Source: Lutjanus erythropterus (lineage: Eukaryota; Chordata; Actinopteri; Lutjaniformes; Lutjanidae). Taken from it: a stretch of DNA of 64,000 nucleotides. This document shows, piece after piece, positions 27,442-38,981 of this stretch (position 1 is the stretch's first letter; every line of letters starts with the position of its first letter). Where the stretch lies: the NCBI GenBank assembly GCA_020091685.1, contig CM034597.1, positions 6,954,532-7,018,531 of the forward strand, read 5' to 3'. Under the pieces are notes generated by a model. The model searched no databases. It saw only the letters and a program-made list of their open reading frames with translations, and was not told the origin of the DNA. The translations under genes and the position numbers were made by a program.

Positions 27442-28083
27442 TTAAGGTTTGTTTTCTATATGGCATGAAATTAAAAACAATGAGCTAACCTAAATGCACT
27501 TGTTTCTCATTTATTTAGTATTTAACATGTTTATGCATGCATCAAAATAAACAGATGACCTGCAAGTGGCAGTAAAAATGGTCAGGATCATTCATTCATG
27601 CACAAATGAACTCTTCCAAAGATTTACTGATGAGGCTTATTGTGAACTGGGTCGTGATGGTTTGTCATCTTTAAAAAAACAAAAAAAAGCGGGCCCCCAG
27701 AAGAAAAGTTTGCAAGACACTGATCTGGAGAAATACAATTTGCAAACAGACAAAAGAAGGTAAAAAAAAAGTCAAAAGACTGCTCAATACATAACTGTGA
27801 GGTGTTCTAGTTGGTTTTGTCTTAACAGTAAACAATGACGCAGATGCTCCTCCTAAATCTCATTTACCAACCTGAAAAACAAGCGTCTTGGGGAAAATAG
27901 GAGACAGGGTTAGTAAAAGCTCATAGCAGATTGATCTGTGCATACAGCTTAACTGTATGAAAGCTCATAATCCCTGTAAATATCTTCAGGCAAGGCAAAG
28001 TCAGCCTTTTAACATCGACTAAATGAAGTAAATAGAAGCAAATGAATTTTTAAAAATTACATTTCTGTTGAACCCTTGTTTGA

Positions 28084-28087
28084 TATG

Positions 28088-28127
<40 letters not shown>

Positions 28128-28145
28128 CACATATCTCTCTCCCTA

Positions 28146-28222
<77 letters not shown>
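28084..28222. repeat. Compound (TA)n/(TG)n microsatellite
   Basis: TA-rich runs with a central TGTGTGTG stretch. Long Tyr/Ile frames across it are artefacts. Confidence 0.95.
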
Positions 28223-28223
<1 letters not shown>

Positions 28224-28724
28224 TAGAAGCGAGTTGTGTGAGTTGGCTGCTAATGAGGCTTACACATTTTGAACCAAGATATTTTGATGGTTTTGCCACC
28301 CTGCCGTTTGGGGGTAACAGTGAAGTTCGCTTTTAAATGTAGAGCGTCTGTTCCCCTTTCGAACCTCTAACACCACAACAGATGGGGAGAATATGGAGCT
28401 TGGAAGGTTTTACCTCTGAGGTGGTAACAGTGAAGCCACTCATTAACACTGAATTTACCACTTCGTTAGCAACGCTGCTTCCTGTAGAGAGAGACCAGCC
28501 CTGGATGTCAAATCCACTGAGCATACATTTTAAACTAAATCAGCTCTGGACAGCCTAATCTGTGATAAGATGGAGCATACACATGTTTAATTGTAAGATG
28601 ATTATGGTTAATAACTCGCAGCCATTCATTTTTTTTTTAGGTTTGTACAAATAAATGGTTTATTGTATGTGTATGTGTAAGGCATATGTTTTCTTTGTGT
28701 GGGTCTGTGTTTGTGTTTTAGACA

Positions 28725-29020
28725 GATTGTGTGCCTGCCAATTTGTCAGGATTCAAGTAACAACAGTCTCATGCTGGGATCTGTGTTGGCACCATCACAG
28801 AGTGATAAGACGCAATATGATCTCATTGGAGGTGTACTTTGTTCCCATGGAAATTGGTCAATTTTAGCAGACGACTGAGAACTTTATGTGGAGAAGCAGG
28901 AAGGTTGTATCCCAGAGGTACGCTCACATAATTAAGCATCCTCGCCAGGGTATTCAGGGCTAACAGCAGGGTTTGTTGTGAATAGAGGTGGCAGAAGAGG
29001 GTGTTGGAAAATCATAATGC
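28725..29020. promoter_or_regulatory. Candidate CNE in intron 2
   Basis: Unique, balanced block including CTCACATAATTAAGCATCC and GACGCAATATGATCTCATT, with no repeat landmark. Candidate enhancer only. Confidence 0.3.
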
Positions 29021-29339
29021 AGCACAGAATAATACCACTTTCATTTTATGGAGAATAGCCAAAAAAACTGTTTGTAACAGCACCATATTATCAGCATGAA
29101 TTTATTATACCTGTTGTGCAACAGTGTTTTATTTTATAAATTACATTTAACTCATTTCTTTCAGTAAATTGTCTTGAGGTGGTTGAATGCTGCACTTGTA
29201 TAAAAGAAACATTGTGCTTGTAAGACACTGCTTGCTTTACTTTGCTTGTTTGAACTGACTGATGAGACTGTCTCCCTGTAACCATCCCCCCAAAACTATC
29301 ACAACACTCCTCTGCACAGGACTAACAGTATTTTCCATG

Positions 29340-29560
29340 GAATGAGAGATGTGCAGTAGCAGTTTTTAAAAACTGTCTACCATAGTAAAATAATTGCAAA
29401 AACTTGAGGAACTGTCTACTACTGTCTAAAACTTGGAAACTGTACATTACCGTGCAATACCTGTCTACTACTGTGCAATACTTGTCTAATACTGTACAAC
29501 AGCTGTTTAAAAACTGGAGAACTGTTTACAACATGCAATAACATCTCTGTGGTGATAGAA
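29340..29560. repeat. Degenerate short tandem repeat
   Basis: Several successive variants of 'AACTGTCTACTACTGTGCAA' occur in a row, with unit length about 25-35 bp and much drift. Confidence 0.55.
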
Positions 29561-29625
29561 TGCACTGTAGTAGCTTAAGAAAATGCACCTTTTTTATTAC
29601 TATGCACCCTTGTTTTATTACTTAA

Positions 29626-30082
29626 GGCTGCAGCTAACAATTACTTTTACTATTGATTAATCTGTCGATTTTTTTTGTTGACCAATTGATTAGTTGTTTG
29701 GTCTATAAAATGACAGAAAATGGTGAAAAATCTTGATCAAAATGTTGAAATATTGACTGTTTTTCCTCACAGTCACCTCAGTTAGGTTTTTGAAGAGCAT
29801 GGTGTGGCACTGCTCTCTTCGAAAAGTGCCCTGAGATAATTTTGTTATAATTTGGCAGTGTACAAATAAAATTGAACTGAATTAAATTGTTTCCTAAAGC
29901 CCATTGTGACGTCCTCGAACGTCTTGTTTTGTCCATAGCCTATAGAAACACCTTATATTGTCTCAGAGGAGTAAAACACACACAAAAAAAAATCACTTTT
30001 GTGACGCTATAATCTAAGAATTTGGATATTATTTCCTTAAAAAATGACTCAAGTGATTAATCATTGCAGTTATAGTTATTGA
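29626..30082 (+). repeat. GCTGCAACTAA family copy with a SINE-like insertion
   Basis: Starts GGCTGCAGCTAACAATTACT and continues TGGTCTATAAAATGACAG. At about 29740-29890 it is interrupted by a segment ending TACAAATAAAATTGAACTGA, a tail I recognise from fish retroposons. The family sequence then resumes and ends near ATTAATCATTGCAGTTA. It ends about 175 bp before znf644's first coding exon. Confidence 0.6.
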
Positions 30083-30257
30083 TTTTAATATTTATCTGAT
30101 GAGTGCCTGAGTGGATTTGTGGAATGTAAAGACAACATTTTTAGGAGATGCACAGCAAATTTCATTGTGCAATGTGCAGTGACAAAAGCTTTCTATTCTG
30201 TTGTTTTAGAAATATAAAGTGCAGTTAATCATTTTGTCATTTTCTTTTATATTTCAG

Positions 30258-30271
30258 AAAGTATTGCTACT
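30258..30271 (+). other. znf644: 5' UTR stub of the first coding exon
   Basis: The acceptor TATATTTCAG ends at 30257. Fourteen non-coding bases precede ATG 30272. The start is chosen because it is the first in-frame ATG after the acceptor, and the sequence after it (MSDLEP...) matches the acidic N-terminus of the family. Confidence 0.75.
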
Positions 30272-32927
30272 ATGTCTGATCTGGAGCCAAATGCACAAGA
30301 GGACAAAGACGTGGAATCTGTGTCTGACAGCCCAGGTCGTACTCAGGAGCCATTACAGAGTCACACATTCTCCCTGAAGAACAATGCTGCAGGTCTGTCC
30401 TCAGATGAACATGAAAACCCTTTAAATGGAACCCAGCCGAATCCATTTGTATACAGCAGTGTCCCTGCTGTTCCCCATGCAGGCAATTCATTGCCTTCAG
30501 GAGCACTTGTTAATGGACCTGGTTCACACCCCACCTCAGAGGTACACTGTGTCCTGAACAAAGGCACTGTTTTATCCAACAATGTCCAGGACGCCGCGTG
30601 GCAAGTGGAGAAGGACACGAGCCCCGAGGTGTTGCCACCACCTAGTGAGCTTCAATCAGACGCTTGGAAGAACACAGCGGGGCCTGCCGTAAAAACACTG
30701 GCCACACAGCCAGGTGTCAACACGCCACTGTCTCACTCGGAGGAGAATGAGTCTAAACTGGCCTATTCGGCGCCGTCAGGTGACGATGCGGAGCAAATGC
30801 ACATTAGCCAACCTTTGACAAAACAGACAATGAAAACAAGATCTCGACGGGACGCAGAATGGTCAGAAAGCTCCGCGGATGATTATGATGATGCCGGAGT
30901 AATCAGATGGGATTCAGAGAGAGAGCGATTCTTGCACAATGACAGAAGGCTGGAGACCAAAGTGATGCACCAAAGAGACATGAAGCACAATACACACGTA
31001 CAAAGCATGTCAGGCTCTCTGGAAAAGGTTAACAACAGCTTAAATCACACATGCAGACGTTTCTGTTTCTGCAGCAGTAATGATGTTGAAAATGTTGACA
31101 TTGCCAGCAAAGATTCTTTGGGCACACAGTCTGATATTAAATATTCTGTTGTGCCATTCAAAGATCTTTCTAGGAACACAGCCTCAGACTCTGAGCACTG
31201 TATTTATAGCACAGCGCAAGAAGGCTGTAATGAGCAAAATGACCCTGAAGATGAAGACAATTTTAGTCCAAAAGTGGAACAGTTGAAGATAGAACAAGTT
31301 GAACAAGATCCACTTTCCTTTTCATGCACAATATGCAAAGTTAATTTCAAGGAAAAAGTACATTTCCATAGACATATGATGTATCATTTAGGCAAGCATA
31401 ATCAGGTGAAGAGTGAGAATGTTTCACAGCCCTTTATATGCAGGGAGTGTGGGCGTTTGTTCTGTGATAGCAACTCCCTCATGAGACACATCATTATTCA
31501 CCAAGACAGGCTGGAAAAACTTATGGAGGAAATCAAGGGTCTCAAAAACACTGAATCGGAAGACAGGCAGTGCCCTCAGTGTGGATTTGGTTGTAATTGC
31601 CCTAAAATCTTTGTCCAGCACGCCAAAACACATGACAATCTCAAGCACTACTACTTCTGCGAGGAGTGTAACTACATTACACTCACACAGCAGGCACTTG
31701 AAGCACACTTGCATGCCGCACACCTCAACGCACACCAGCCTCAATGCAGGAAAGTGACTAATGATGCAGAGGAAGCGGACCGGCTTCAGCGTAAAATGTT
31801 TTTTTTCAAGAGCAGAGACAAAGAAGCATTGGAAAGACAGTCTGAGCTGGAGGGATCACACCATGGCAATTATAAAAAGGTTGCTTGTAAAAAGATTGCC
31901 AGGTCTAAACCGCATCTATCAGCTAAGTCGATTTTTGGAGAAAAAGGGGGCATTTACATTCAAAAGTCCATTGACAAAACTGTAAATTCTCCTCAGTTTA
32001 AGTGCCGTGTCGGCTGCACCAAAAACATGCTCTCACCATCTTTGTGGAGGGTCGACAGGCATGGAAAATTACTCCCACAACCTGCAGAAAAATTAGATGT
32101 GGTAACTGATCTCACCTGTGTGGAAGAAGACGCTGACAACAATGACTGCGAGGCTTTTGGCAGCTCGAAGCAGGCAAACTGTCCTGCAACCGGTGATTTT
32201 TTACTATCAGCCAGAAATCTTAAATTAGACCAGATGTTCTGTCTGGGTAGCAAAAACGGCCGGGCAAGCGGGAGTTTACAAGCGCAAGCGAAGCAAAACT
32301 CTCCATCAATGAGAAAAATGTCAACACCCTTGCATAACACTATCGACAATTTGAATAGTAATCTATCGCCAAGGTTTAGCCAGAGGCTTAAGAAACATTC
32401 TGCAGAAGGGGAGTTAGAGAAAGGCTGCGAGGGCAGCAGTAACATCAGTGATGACACCAGCGCAGCTACAGGCAGAATCTTGGAAAGCAGCGAGAATGAA
32501 AGGAACCCGTATGCTCGGAGGTATCGCAGAAAGAGGCAGAGGATTTCAGCCAAAGACCAAAGCCCTCATGCACTCAAAGATGAAGATGATGGAGATGAAG
32601 ACTGCAGCGACATAGAGCAGCTCGTAATCAAGGAGGAGTACATTGAAACTACAGTGTGCGATGGTTCCCCAGAGTCGCCTTGTACTTCTGCGAGGGCCGG
32701 CTTTGATGTTTTCCCCACGCCGGGGGTAGAACACAAGCCCTGTCCGTACTGCCCCGCCATGTTCGAGTCTGGAGTGGGTCTGTCCAATCACGTTCGGGGG
32801 CACCTACACCGAGTGGGCTTGAGCTATAACGCTCGCCACATGGTTTCACCGGAGCAAGTGGCGTTACGGGACCATCAGCCACGGATACGCAGAAGGATTC
32901 CCTGCGGCACACGGAAAATGAGAAAAG
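30272..32927 (+). CDS. znf644: ZNF644 orthologue, large coding exon (residues 1-885 and first base of 886)
   Basis: Encodes the N-terminal three quarters of a nuclear C2H2 zinc-finger protein. Mammalian ZNF644, like WIZ, binds the G9a/GLP (EHMT2/EHMT1) histone H3K9 methyltransferases and helps target them to chromatin. Visible features: an acidic, disordered N-terminus; a conserved-looking RWDSERERFL segment near residue 213; four central fingers with ligands C352/C355/H368/H372, C390/C393/H406/H410, C434/C437/H450/H454 and C463/C466/H479/H484; a basic nuclear-localisation-like run (about 747-757, RRYRRKRQR); a SUMO-type IKEE site at K787; and finger five C824/C827/H840/H844 with the signature GVGLSNHVRGHLHR. 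The exon ends at AGAAAAG|GTACAAG. The frame reads on to a stop at 32965, so retention of the next intron would end the protein early. The match to human ZNF644 (HRHMMYHL, FVQHAKTH, GLSNHVRGH, MVSPEQ) is from recall and strong. Confidence 0.95.
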
Positions 32928-34743
32928 GTACAAGTATTAGTTCAACTGATGTCATAGCCAATTAAACATCAAGAACTTAAAGGTCCAGTGTGTAGGATTT
33001 ATTGGGATATATTGGCAGATTATGGTAGAAAATAGTCGAAATTGAATATAATATTCATAAGTATCATTTCAGAATTGTTGAGTGTTTTTTACCTTAGAAT
33101 GAGTCATTTATATTTATAGAAGGTGTGGGTACTCTTCTAAGAAGGCCACATGTTACACCGCCATGTTTCTACAGCAGCCCATAAAGGACAAATCAAACAC
33201 TGGCTCTAGATACAGCTGTTCACATAAGTCCTCCAACACATTTGGAAAGGGAGGGTGAGGCGAGTGTTCAGGTCTTCAGTTGGTTACGATCTACAACCGT
33301 ACTGCTAGGTGTCACTAAATCCCACACAAATGTCCTAAAACCTTTTAACAGGCACATCATGAAATATATTTGCAAAAAATGATTTGGTGAAATTGTTTTC
33401 ATGGCTCCACATTTAGCAACCTTTCAGTTTTTTTTCTCATATGACCCAATCAGAAGGGAGCTATGCAAGTCAAGGTGTGACCTAACACGTAGTAGATTTT
33501 TTTCATTTGTGCATTGTAAGTTTTTTTCCATATAAAAACATTTCAGATAGTAAAATATATTAATAGTATTAAATATTCAACCACTTGATTATGAAACATT
33601 GTCTTATTATAATGCACATAATAAATGCATTATGAAAAGTGAAATAGTCAATGCAATAGAAATAAAAATCTAAAAATAAAGGTAAAGTGAGTACAAATGA
33701 ATACAAATAATAATAAATCTTGAATCTCACAAAGCTTTAAATTGATTTTTTCAGGGTGCTGCCATAATAATATGGATCGATTGAAAGGGGAGTGGAGTAA
33801 ATCTCATGTTTTTCTATTGTGCAGTGACTTTGAGATCAGAGCTGCCACACATGCCCACACAGCCTCTGATTGGTCGACAAATTGATCGGTCTTGACAAAT
33901 TTTGTATGGATTTTTACGACATTTAGTACAAACATTTATGGTCCCAACAGGATGAATTGTACTAACTCTGGCAACACCTTCTGTCATCAGGTCAAATTTT
34001 TTGATTTGGCTTATGACCTGCAAAACTAAAGACATTTCATCAGCCTCAGATCTACTATGTGTTTAGTGCTAATTGGCAAATATTATAATGCTAACAGGCT
34101 AAACTAAAGGTGAACATGGTAGACATTATAATGCTGATCAGTGCATTAGTGTTGTCACTGTGAGCATGTTAGCTTGCCGTCATTTGCTTAACGCACTGCT
34201 GTGCTAAAGTACAGCCTCACAGAGCTGCTAGCATGGCTGTATAACTGGTTTGTAATCGTAACCACAGTCTTCTTTAACCAAGTGTTTTTATTGCTAAACT
34301 CTTTTTTGATCACCACCAAGTCCTGAGGGAAATATCTGACTCTTTAGCTGTTAATGTTCCACAGTGCTTCAAGTTTTTTCTTCTTTCTTTGATTGAAAAT
34401 GATGCCATGTGAGCAGTGAGAGTGAACCAAGCAGTAAAGTTGCAGCAGGGTAGCTAACCACTGAGGTGACACTTGCTACATAGCGTCATGAAGCTGAGGG
34501 AAGCTGCAGGATTAGGTGATAATTCTCTGTGTGTTCATCACTGCGAGCAAACCTTCTCATCATCGCATTGTTTTCATGTTGTCATTTGATTTTGTTACTA
34601 ACAAAATATTGATTATAGCCACTTAAAGTTACTGTATATATATGGAGGCTTTTTCAATCCAAAGCAGTTCTATCATAAATGTTAGCTGTGTGTTTTTGTT
34701 CTCTCATTTAAATTTTAATGACAAACTGTATCTGATGTTACAG
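32928..34743 (+). other. znf644: znf644 intron 3
   Basis: GTACAA...TTACAG. It holds a MITE-like element at 32978-33348; the rest (33.35-34.74 kb) is AT-rich DNA with no recognised gene. Confidence 0.85.
32978..33348. mobile_element. MITE-like element (AAAGGTCCAGTGTGTAGG termini)
   Basis: The left end TTAAAGGTCCAGTGTGTAGG is a landmark I recognise from a very common percomorph repeat. The right end near AATCCCACACAAATGTCCTA is a degenerate inverted version of it. The element begins about 50 bp inside the intron. Confidence 0.7.
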
Positions 34744-35283
34744 CTGTTAAGCCAGAAACCCAAGGAGAGCTCACGTGTCCCCTGTGCTGGGGTTGGTTTG
34801 ATACAAAGACCGGCCTCTCCAACCATGTGCGGGGACATCTGAAACGAATCGGTAGAAGTTTTACAAGCACCAGTAAGTCCCCGCTGTGCATCCTAAACGA
34901 ACTGCTGCAGGACAAAAAGGAACATCAGAACATCCTCCAAGTCCTCAACAAAAGCCAGCTCCCCTCACGATCTTTTGTCCCGCAGAAGCTGATCAGCAGT
35001 AACGGCCTTGTCCTCATGCGTACGGGCATCCCAGTAAAAAAACAGTACAAGGTGAGGAGTCTGCATCCCGTGTTGGACGGCTTTGTACCAAAACAAGAGC
35101 CAGAGGACTTCTCCGAAAGCAAGAATCTTCCAGAAGCACAAAGATTCACCGAGGCCTCATCGAGCACTTTAGTTGAACTGCTCAAGATGAGGCAGGAAAG
35201 TGTGGAGGAAGACTATGCAAGCAAGAAGCTCTGTGATTCGACCAAAGATTACATGGAGGACACTCAGATGACCAGTGCTCATG
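34744..35283 (+). CDS. znf644: ZNF644 orthologue, coding exon 2 (residues 886-1065 plus one base)
   Basis: Continues in phase 1 from the large exon (g|ct gives Ala886). It encodes finger six, C897/C900/H913/H917, with the family signature WFDTKTGLSNHVRGHLKR, followed by a KSPLCILNELLQDKK helix-like stretch and the SRSFVPQKL segment. All three have clear equivalents in human ZNF644 (GGWFDTK.GLSNHVRGHLKR, KSPICVLNEMMQ, RPFVAQKL). The later SSSTLVELLKMR corresponds to QSLTLIELLKNK in human. The donor is CATG|GTATGG. Reading through it gives only 15 more codons before TAG at 35328-35330. The spacing between fingers five and six, split by this intron, matches the family. Confidence 0.95.
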
Positions 35284-35344
35284 GTATGGTGTCTCATGAA
35301 CGAGGCTTGATTGTAAATTCCAACAGTTAGAATTCCATAAGAAT

Positions 35345-36125
35345 GACCTTTGACTTCCAAACTCGATTATCTCTTACGATAAATACCAGATTGAGAGATT
35401 ATTTATTCTGTGTAAGGTTTATCTTTTAAAAAATTAACACCAAAATGTAAATTTTGTAAAAAAAAAAAATTGAATCTATGTATTTATCAATATGCAGCCA
35501 TTGCATGTAGTAAACTGTAATGATTACATTTTTCTGTAGGATAATAACCATCAGTAATCTGATTCAAATTTTAGATCAGTCTTGAATTACTCAAAGCGAG
35601 TAACAATTAAATGTTTTTTTATAAGATTATAAACATATTATTTTAACAATCATAACATTGTAATAAGTAAGGGTACTTTATTTTAAGACAAAAAATGTTA
35701 TAAACATTATGGTCTCTGCTACTTTATTTTAATTAATAATTGAATAATTAATGAATTATTTGTATTTTAATGTGAGGAAATTGAAAATTGAGACCACTTG
35801 TTACGTTTTATTGATATGGTGATTGTTGCTAAGCAACCAAGATGCATCTCCAGTTGTGCAGAAAGTAACAATATAACAGTGGTAATTTCTGTGTGGTTTA
35901 TAGTATGACCGCCTATAGACGAAATATGTAAAAATTACCTCCTTTTTTTGCTGTTTGTGTAATTTATATTTGAAAAAACATTTCAATTGAAAATACAGAC
36001 AAATTTAGCAAAGGTCAGGTACCAGCAGCATTGTATTTTTTTTTTTAATTTCAACAGAGATATTACACATATTAATTTGAAAAGGTCAGAATGACCACTT
36101 TTGCTGCTCTAGCGTTGAAAGGTCA
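35345..36125. repeat. Dispersed repeat, paralogous to 44416-45113
   Basis: Collinear with 44416-45113 over roughly 700 bp: CTTTGACTTCCAAACTC, then ATAAATACCAGA, GTAAGGGTACTTT, TTGCTAAGCAACCA, TATGACCGCCTAT and GTCAGGTACCAGCAGCATTG, in the same order. Non-coding. The 44416 copy carries a CTGGTCTCCCCT phrase also seen at the end of the 3069-4049 element, suggesting one transposon family. Confidence 0.75.
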
Positions 36126-36566
36126 TTGGTGTGGTTTTACATGTTTTAAGCCATGAATAGCACTGTATATATACGGTATCTTACATTACTTCCAAAGCAT
36201 TTCCAGCATGTTTCAAGCCTCTGCAAGTATAATTTGACAGTAGGAAGTACAGAATCAAATAAATTTTAAAAACTTGGGAAAAGGTCAGAATTTACGTACG
36301 TAATCTGTAAATATTTGACAAAACCACCCCCAAGACATACGATGCATTTCAAGACATGCCTCTCACCCTTCGTCTTAAAAGAGTTACTAAACTATTTTCA
36401 GCTGAAAACCAGTGTACATGGATATGTAGCAGTGTTTTGATTGATTCAGGTCCAGATCTTGACATTTTAATGCAACGTATTTGAATTCAGACTCTGTTTG
36501 TTTCAACATGGACACAGAGTCTGCTGGGTAGAGTTTGTCTCAGCCCAGGGGGTGCAGTTACACTTT

Positions 36567-36943
36567 AAAGGGACAGTTCACCTCACAATCAAAAATGCAT
36601 TTCCTCTTGCCTGTATTGCTATTTATCCATGAAGATAGTTCTGGTGTGAGTTGCAGAGTTTTGGAGATGTCTGCTTTCTCTCCAATATAATGGGGCTAAA
36701 TGGCACTTTGTTGGTGGTACCACAGCACAGAGAGCACAGAAAAGAATACATTTGAAAAATTCAACACCAGTGTCTCAGTTACTCAAGATAATCCACAGAC
36801 CCTCTTGTCAGTTTCATGTAGGAGCTATTTTCTTTTTACAGTAGAATCCACTGGAATTCGGCATCTCACACCAAAATAATCTAAATGGATAAATAGGAAG
36901 AGGAAAAATATGCATTTTTGATTTGGGGGTGAACTGTCCCTTT
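36567..36943. mobile_element. MITE with about 60-bp terminal inverted repeats
   Basis: AAAGGGACAGTTCAC (36567-36581) and GTGAACTGTCCCTTT (36929-36943) are perfect inverted repeats. Pairing extends inward through ATCAAAAATGCAT and CTATTTATCCAT with few mismatches. No transposase. It sits in intron 4 of znf644; relatives are at 1439 and 6619. Confidence 0.85.
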
Positions 36944-38528
36944 AATGTAAATTGCTACCCAGCTGGATTATTCAGTTGTTATTCCTATACAAAATGTGCA
37001 AAACATGTATTTTGCACCGGCAGGTGTATTTTTTATTATTGGCTAATGTGGGGTTCACAGAATATTTGTATAAGCGGCTATATTATTATTGACATGTTAT
37101 TTATTCCAGTCCTCACAAGTTATTCTTGGTAAATTGATCCATATTCTTCATATGAGCTTGGATTTTGGTCACCATAATGACTTTTAGTAATTGGCATAAG
37201 AATGCAATATATTGTGTGTGCAGTGACAAACGTCGCCAATGCAAAATAAGTGCAGGTAGAATCAAACTCCCTGTATATTTTCTTCATTAACAGTGGGGAC
37301 AATATTTAGATTTTTTGATGGTAGAAAGGTCCACTGTGTATTGTGCAGGTGCTACATTCAGTCCTCTGATTATTATCAATATTTTATTACAGATTTTCAG
37401 CATCTCTTTACAGATATCTGCATACTGCAATAGAAGCCAGTTAAGCAACGTGACAATAGTTCATAATCATTTAATTTGTGGAAAAAAACACAAATACAGT
37501 AGAGTGAAGCTTTTGAAGTTGATATTAAAAAATCATGAGACCCTCTTGATGTTTAGTTGGAAGCTCATCATCCATGTTTACAGAATTTTGTTTAATGTCT
37601 GTCCAAATCAAACTTTCAGTCAGGTACAGAAAAAGATGTTGGTGAAGGTTTAAAATCGCTCTTTGCTGAGTTCTAATTTAAACTGGATGGTATGGCGCTT
37701 GCAGATATAAAGTGGCAGCTGCAGTTTTCTGACAGTATTCTCGTGGCTTTCTGCTGTGTGTGTCCTATCCTGAAAGCTGATTTAGATTATATTTTTTAGT
37801 ATACCATTAGGGTGTTAATTTTCATCACTCAGCTGTAGTTCATGTTGTTTTATCACTTCAGTTTTTGCTCACTGTTTCTATTCTTTCTGTTGATATTTTG
37901 TGCTCAGTGGGAGATTGTTCTTAGCTTTACTTTAAGGTAAAATTCATATGAAAAGTAAAAAAAGGCTGTTTTTAATTTTGGAGGATCTTTTGGGATAGCT
38001 ACTCAGCCATCTGAATATGGTGCACAGCGGTGTCATTGCCAGCTTTCTGTCATAGGACTAACAGATCTGTGATTTTTTTTTTTTTCTGTGTAGTTTATGA
38101 ATCCTCCGTGACTCTCGTGAGGTGGTGTATGTGAAAATAGCCCCCCTGAAGACACAAAATTGTGTTAAACTTCACCAGTAACACTTTTCAAACAGGAAAG
38201 TGCAAATCAGATGCTTAGAATGAAACCAGGTGGAAGAAGGCTTTAGAGCACATTGGGAGTAACAGTTTTGCTTGATAATAAAATTACTGCATGAACTCAA
38301 ACACTACCCGACAGTGCTTTTCTCCTTAAATACAACACTATCTAACTTCTGATGATCTTAAACCTTGATTTGAGACATAAATGTGAGTATTAAAATGAAC
38401 ATCATCCAATCAAAATTCCCATTAAAGCTTAAAGATTAAGCAAATGGAAAATGTAATCACATAATTTCAGCCTAAATGGCTTGATCCTTTTGAGTTTAAT
38501 TTCATTTTTTGAATTTTCTATCTTTCAG

Positions 38529-38642
38529 GGGATTGTGATTCAAATAAGATTTGTATTCAGTGTAACAGCACCTTCCCAGGACTTCCTGATCATCTTCGAG
38601 CCTATGCACACAGGAAGAGGATTGGCATTTTTGAAGGACCAG
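38529..38642 (+). CDS. znf644: ZNF644 orthologue, coding exon 3, short C2H2-like finger (residues 1066-1103 plus one base)
   Basis: 114-nt exon, acceptor TCTTTCAG, donor CCAG|GTAAGT, phase 1 at both ends, so it could be skipped without a frameshift. It encodes a C2H2-like unit with candidate ligands C1074/C1077/H1087/H1093, spacing C-x2-C-x9-H-x5-H, followed by RKRIGIFEGP. The nine-residue loop is shorter than the usual twelve, so metal binding is uncertain. In the human protein, as I remember it, the matching place reads around TARKRF without a recognisable finger. Splice signals and phase are strong and the next exon (KQKKPRPRPGLKKK) has a clear human counterpart. Confidence 0.85.
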
Positions 38643-38884
38643 GTAAGTTTCTCACGATATACAATATTAACATGTCAACATACTGTATGTGTTTCCAGTG
38701 CCATGCAATCAAAATTGTAGTTTAAGTATATCCCAACACACATCTTACTTACTTGACTAGTCTAGTCAACATCAATTCAGTAGTGAATAATAGTTTGGCT
38801 TTGATGTTATTTATTTATGCCTCTTGTCAGTGATAACTTAATACAATCCCTCGGATAAAGCTGTGCAGTGTTTTGTCTTTTTAG
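38643..38884 (+). other. znf644: znf644 intron 5
   Basis: GTAAGT...TTTTAG, 242 bp, no other feature. Confidence 0.85.
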
Positions 38885-38981
38885 GCGAAGATTATAAACA
38901 GAAGAAGCCAAGACCAAGGCCTGGGCTTAAAAAGAAGGTTTTACCCTCCCTGAATGCTGAGATATACACACTCACCTGCAG
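38885..38981 (+). CDS. znf644: ZNF644 orthologue, coding exon 4 (residues 1104-1135 plus two bases)
   Basis: 97-nt exon, phase 1 in and phase 2 out (AG|G gives Arg1136). It encodes a basic linker, KQKKPRPRPGLKKKVLPS, equivalent to KQKKSRSRSGSKKKML in human ZNF644, and then the first cysteine (C1135) of the C-terminal finger. The intron thus falls between the two zinc-binding cysteines. Confidence 0.92.

Larger units (their letters stand above)
11232..30257 (+). other. znf644: znf644 intron 2 (inferred, 19 kb)
   Basis: A large 5' intron mixing transposon remnants with repeat-poor islands that I list separately. No coding exon with domain support is visible. Stretches not itemised (for example 11.2-11.9, 14.3-16.9, 18.3-19.4, 21.3-22.5 and 27.8-28.0 kb) hold AT-rich non-coding DNA and old repeat debris. 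Confidence 0.5.
35284..38528 (+). other. znf644: znf644 intron 4
   Basis: GTATGG...TTTCAG, 3.2 kb. Contains a dispersed repeat at 35345-36125 and a MITE at 36567-36943. From 36.95 to 38.5 kb there is AT-rich DNA without recognised features. Confidence 0.85.

Noticed and set aside
31993..32553. 186-codon minus-strand frame
   Set aside because: Antisense shadow of the large znf644 exon.
30272..32965. A single-exon 897-residue zinc-finger gene
   Set aside because: The last 11 residues come from intron sequence. Splicing at 32927 restores the family sequence (RKAVKPETQGELTC) in the next exon.
35341..36125. Alternative znf644 3' UTR after exon 34744-35283
   Set aside because: The stretch is a dispersed repeat also present at 44416, and the downstream exons carry the conserved C-terminus.
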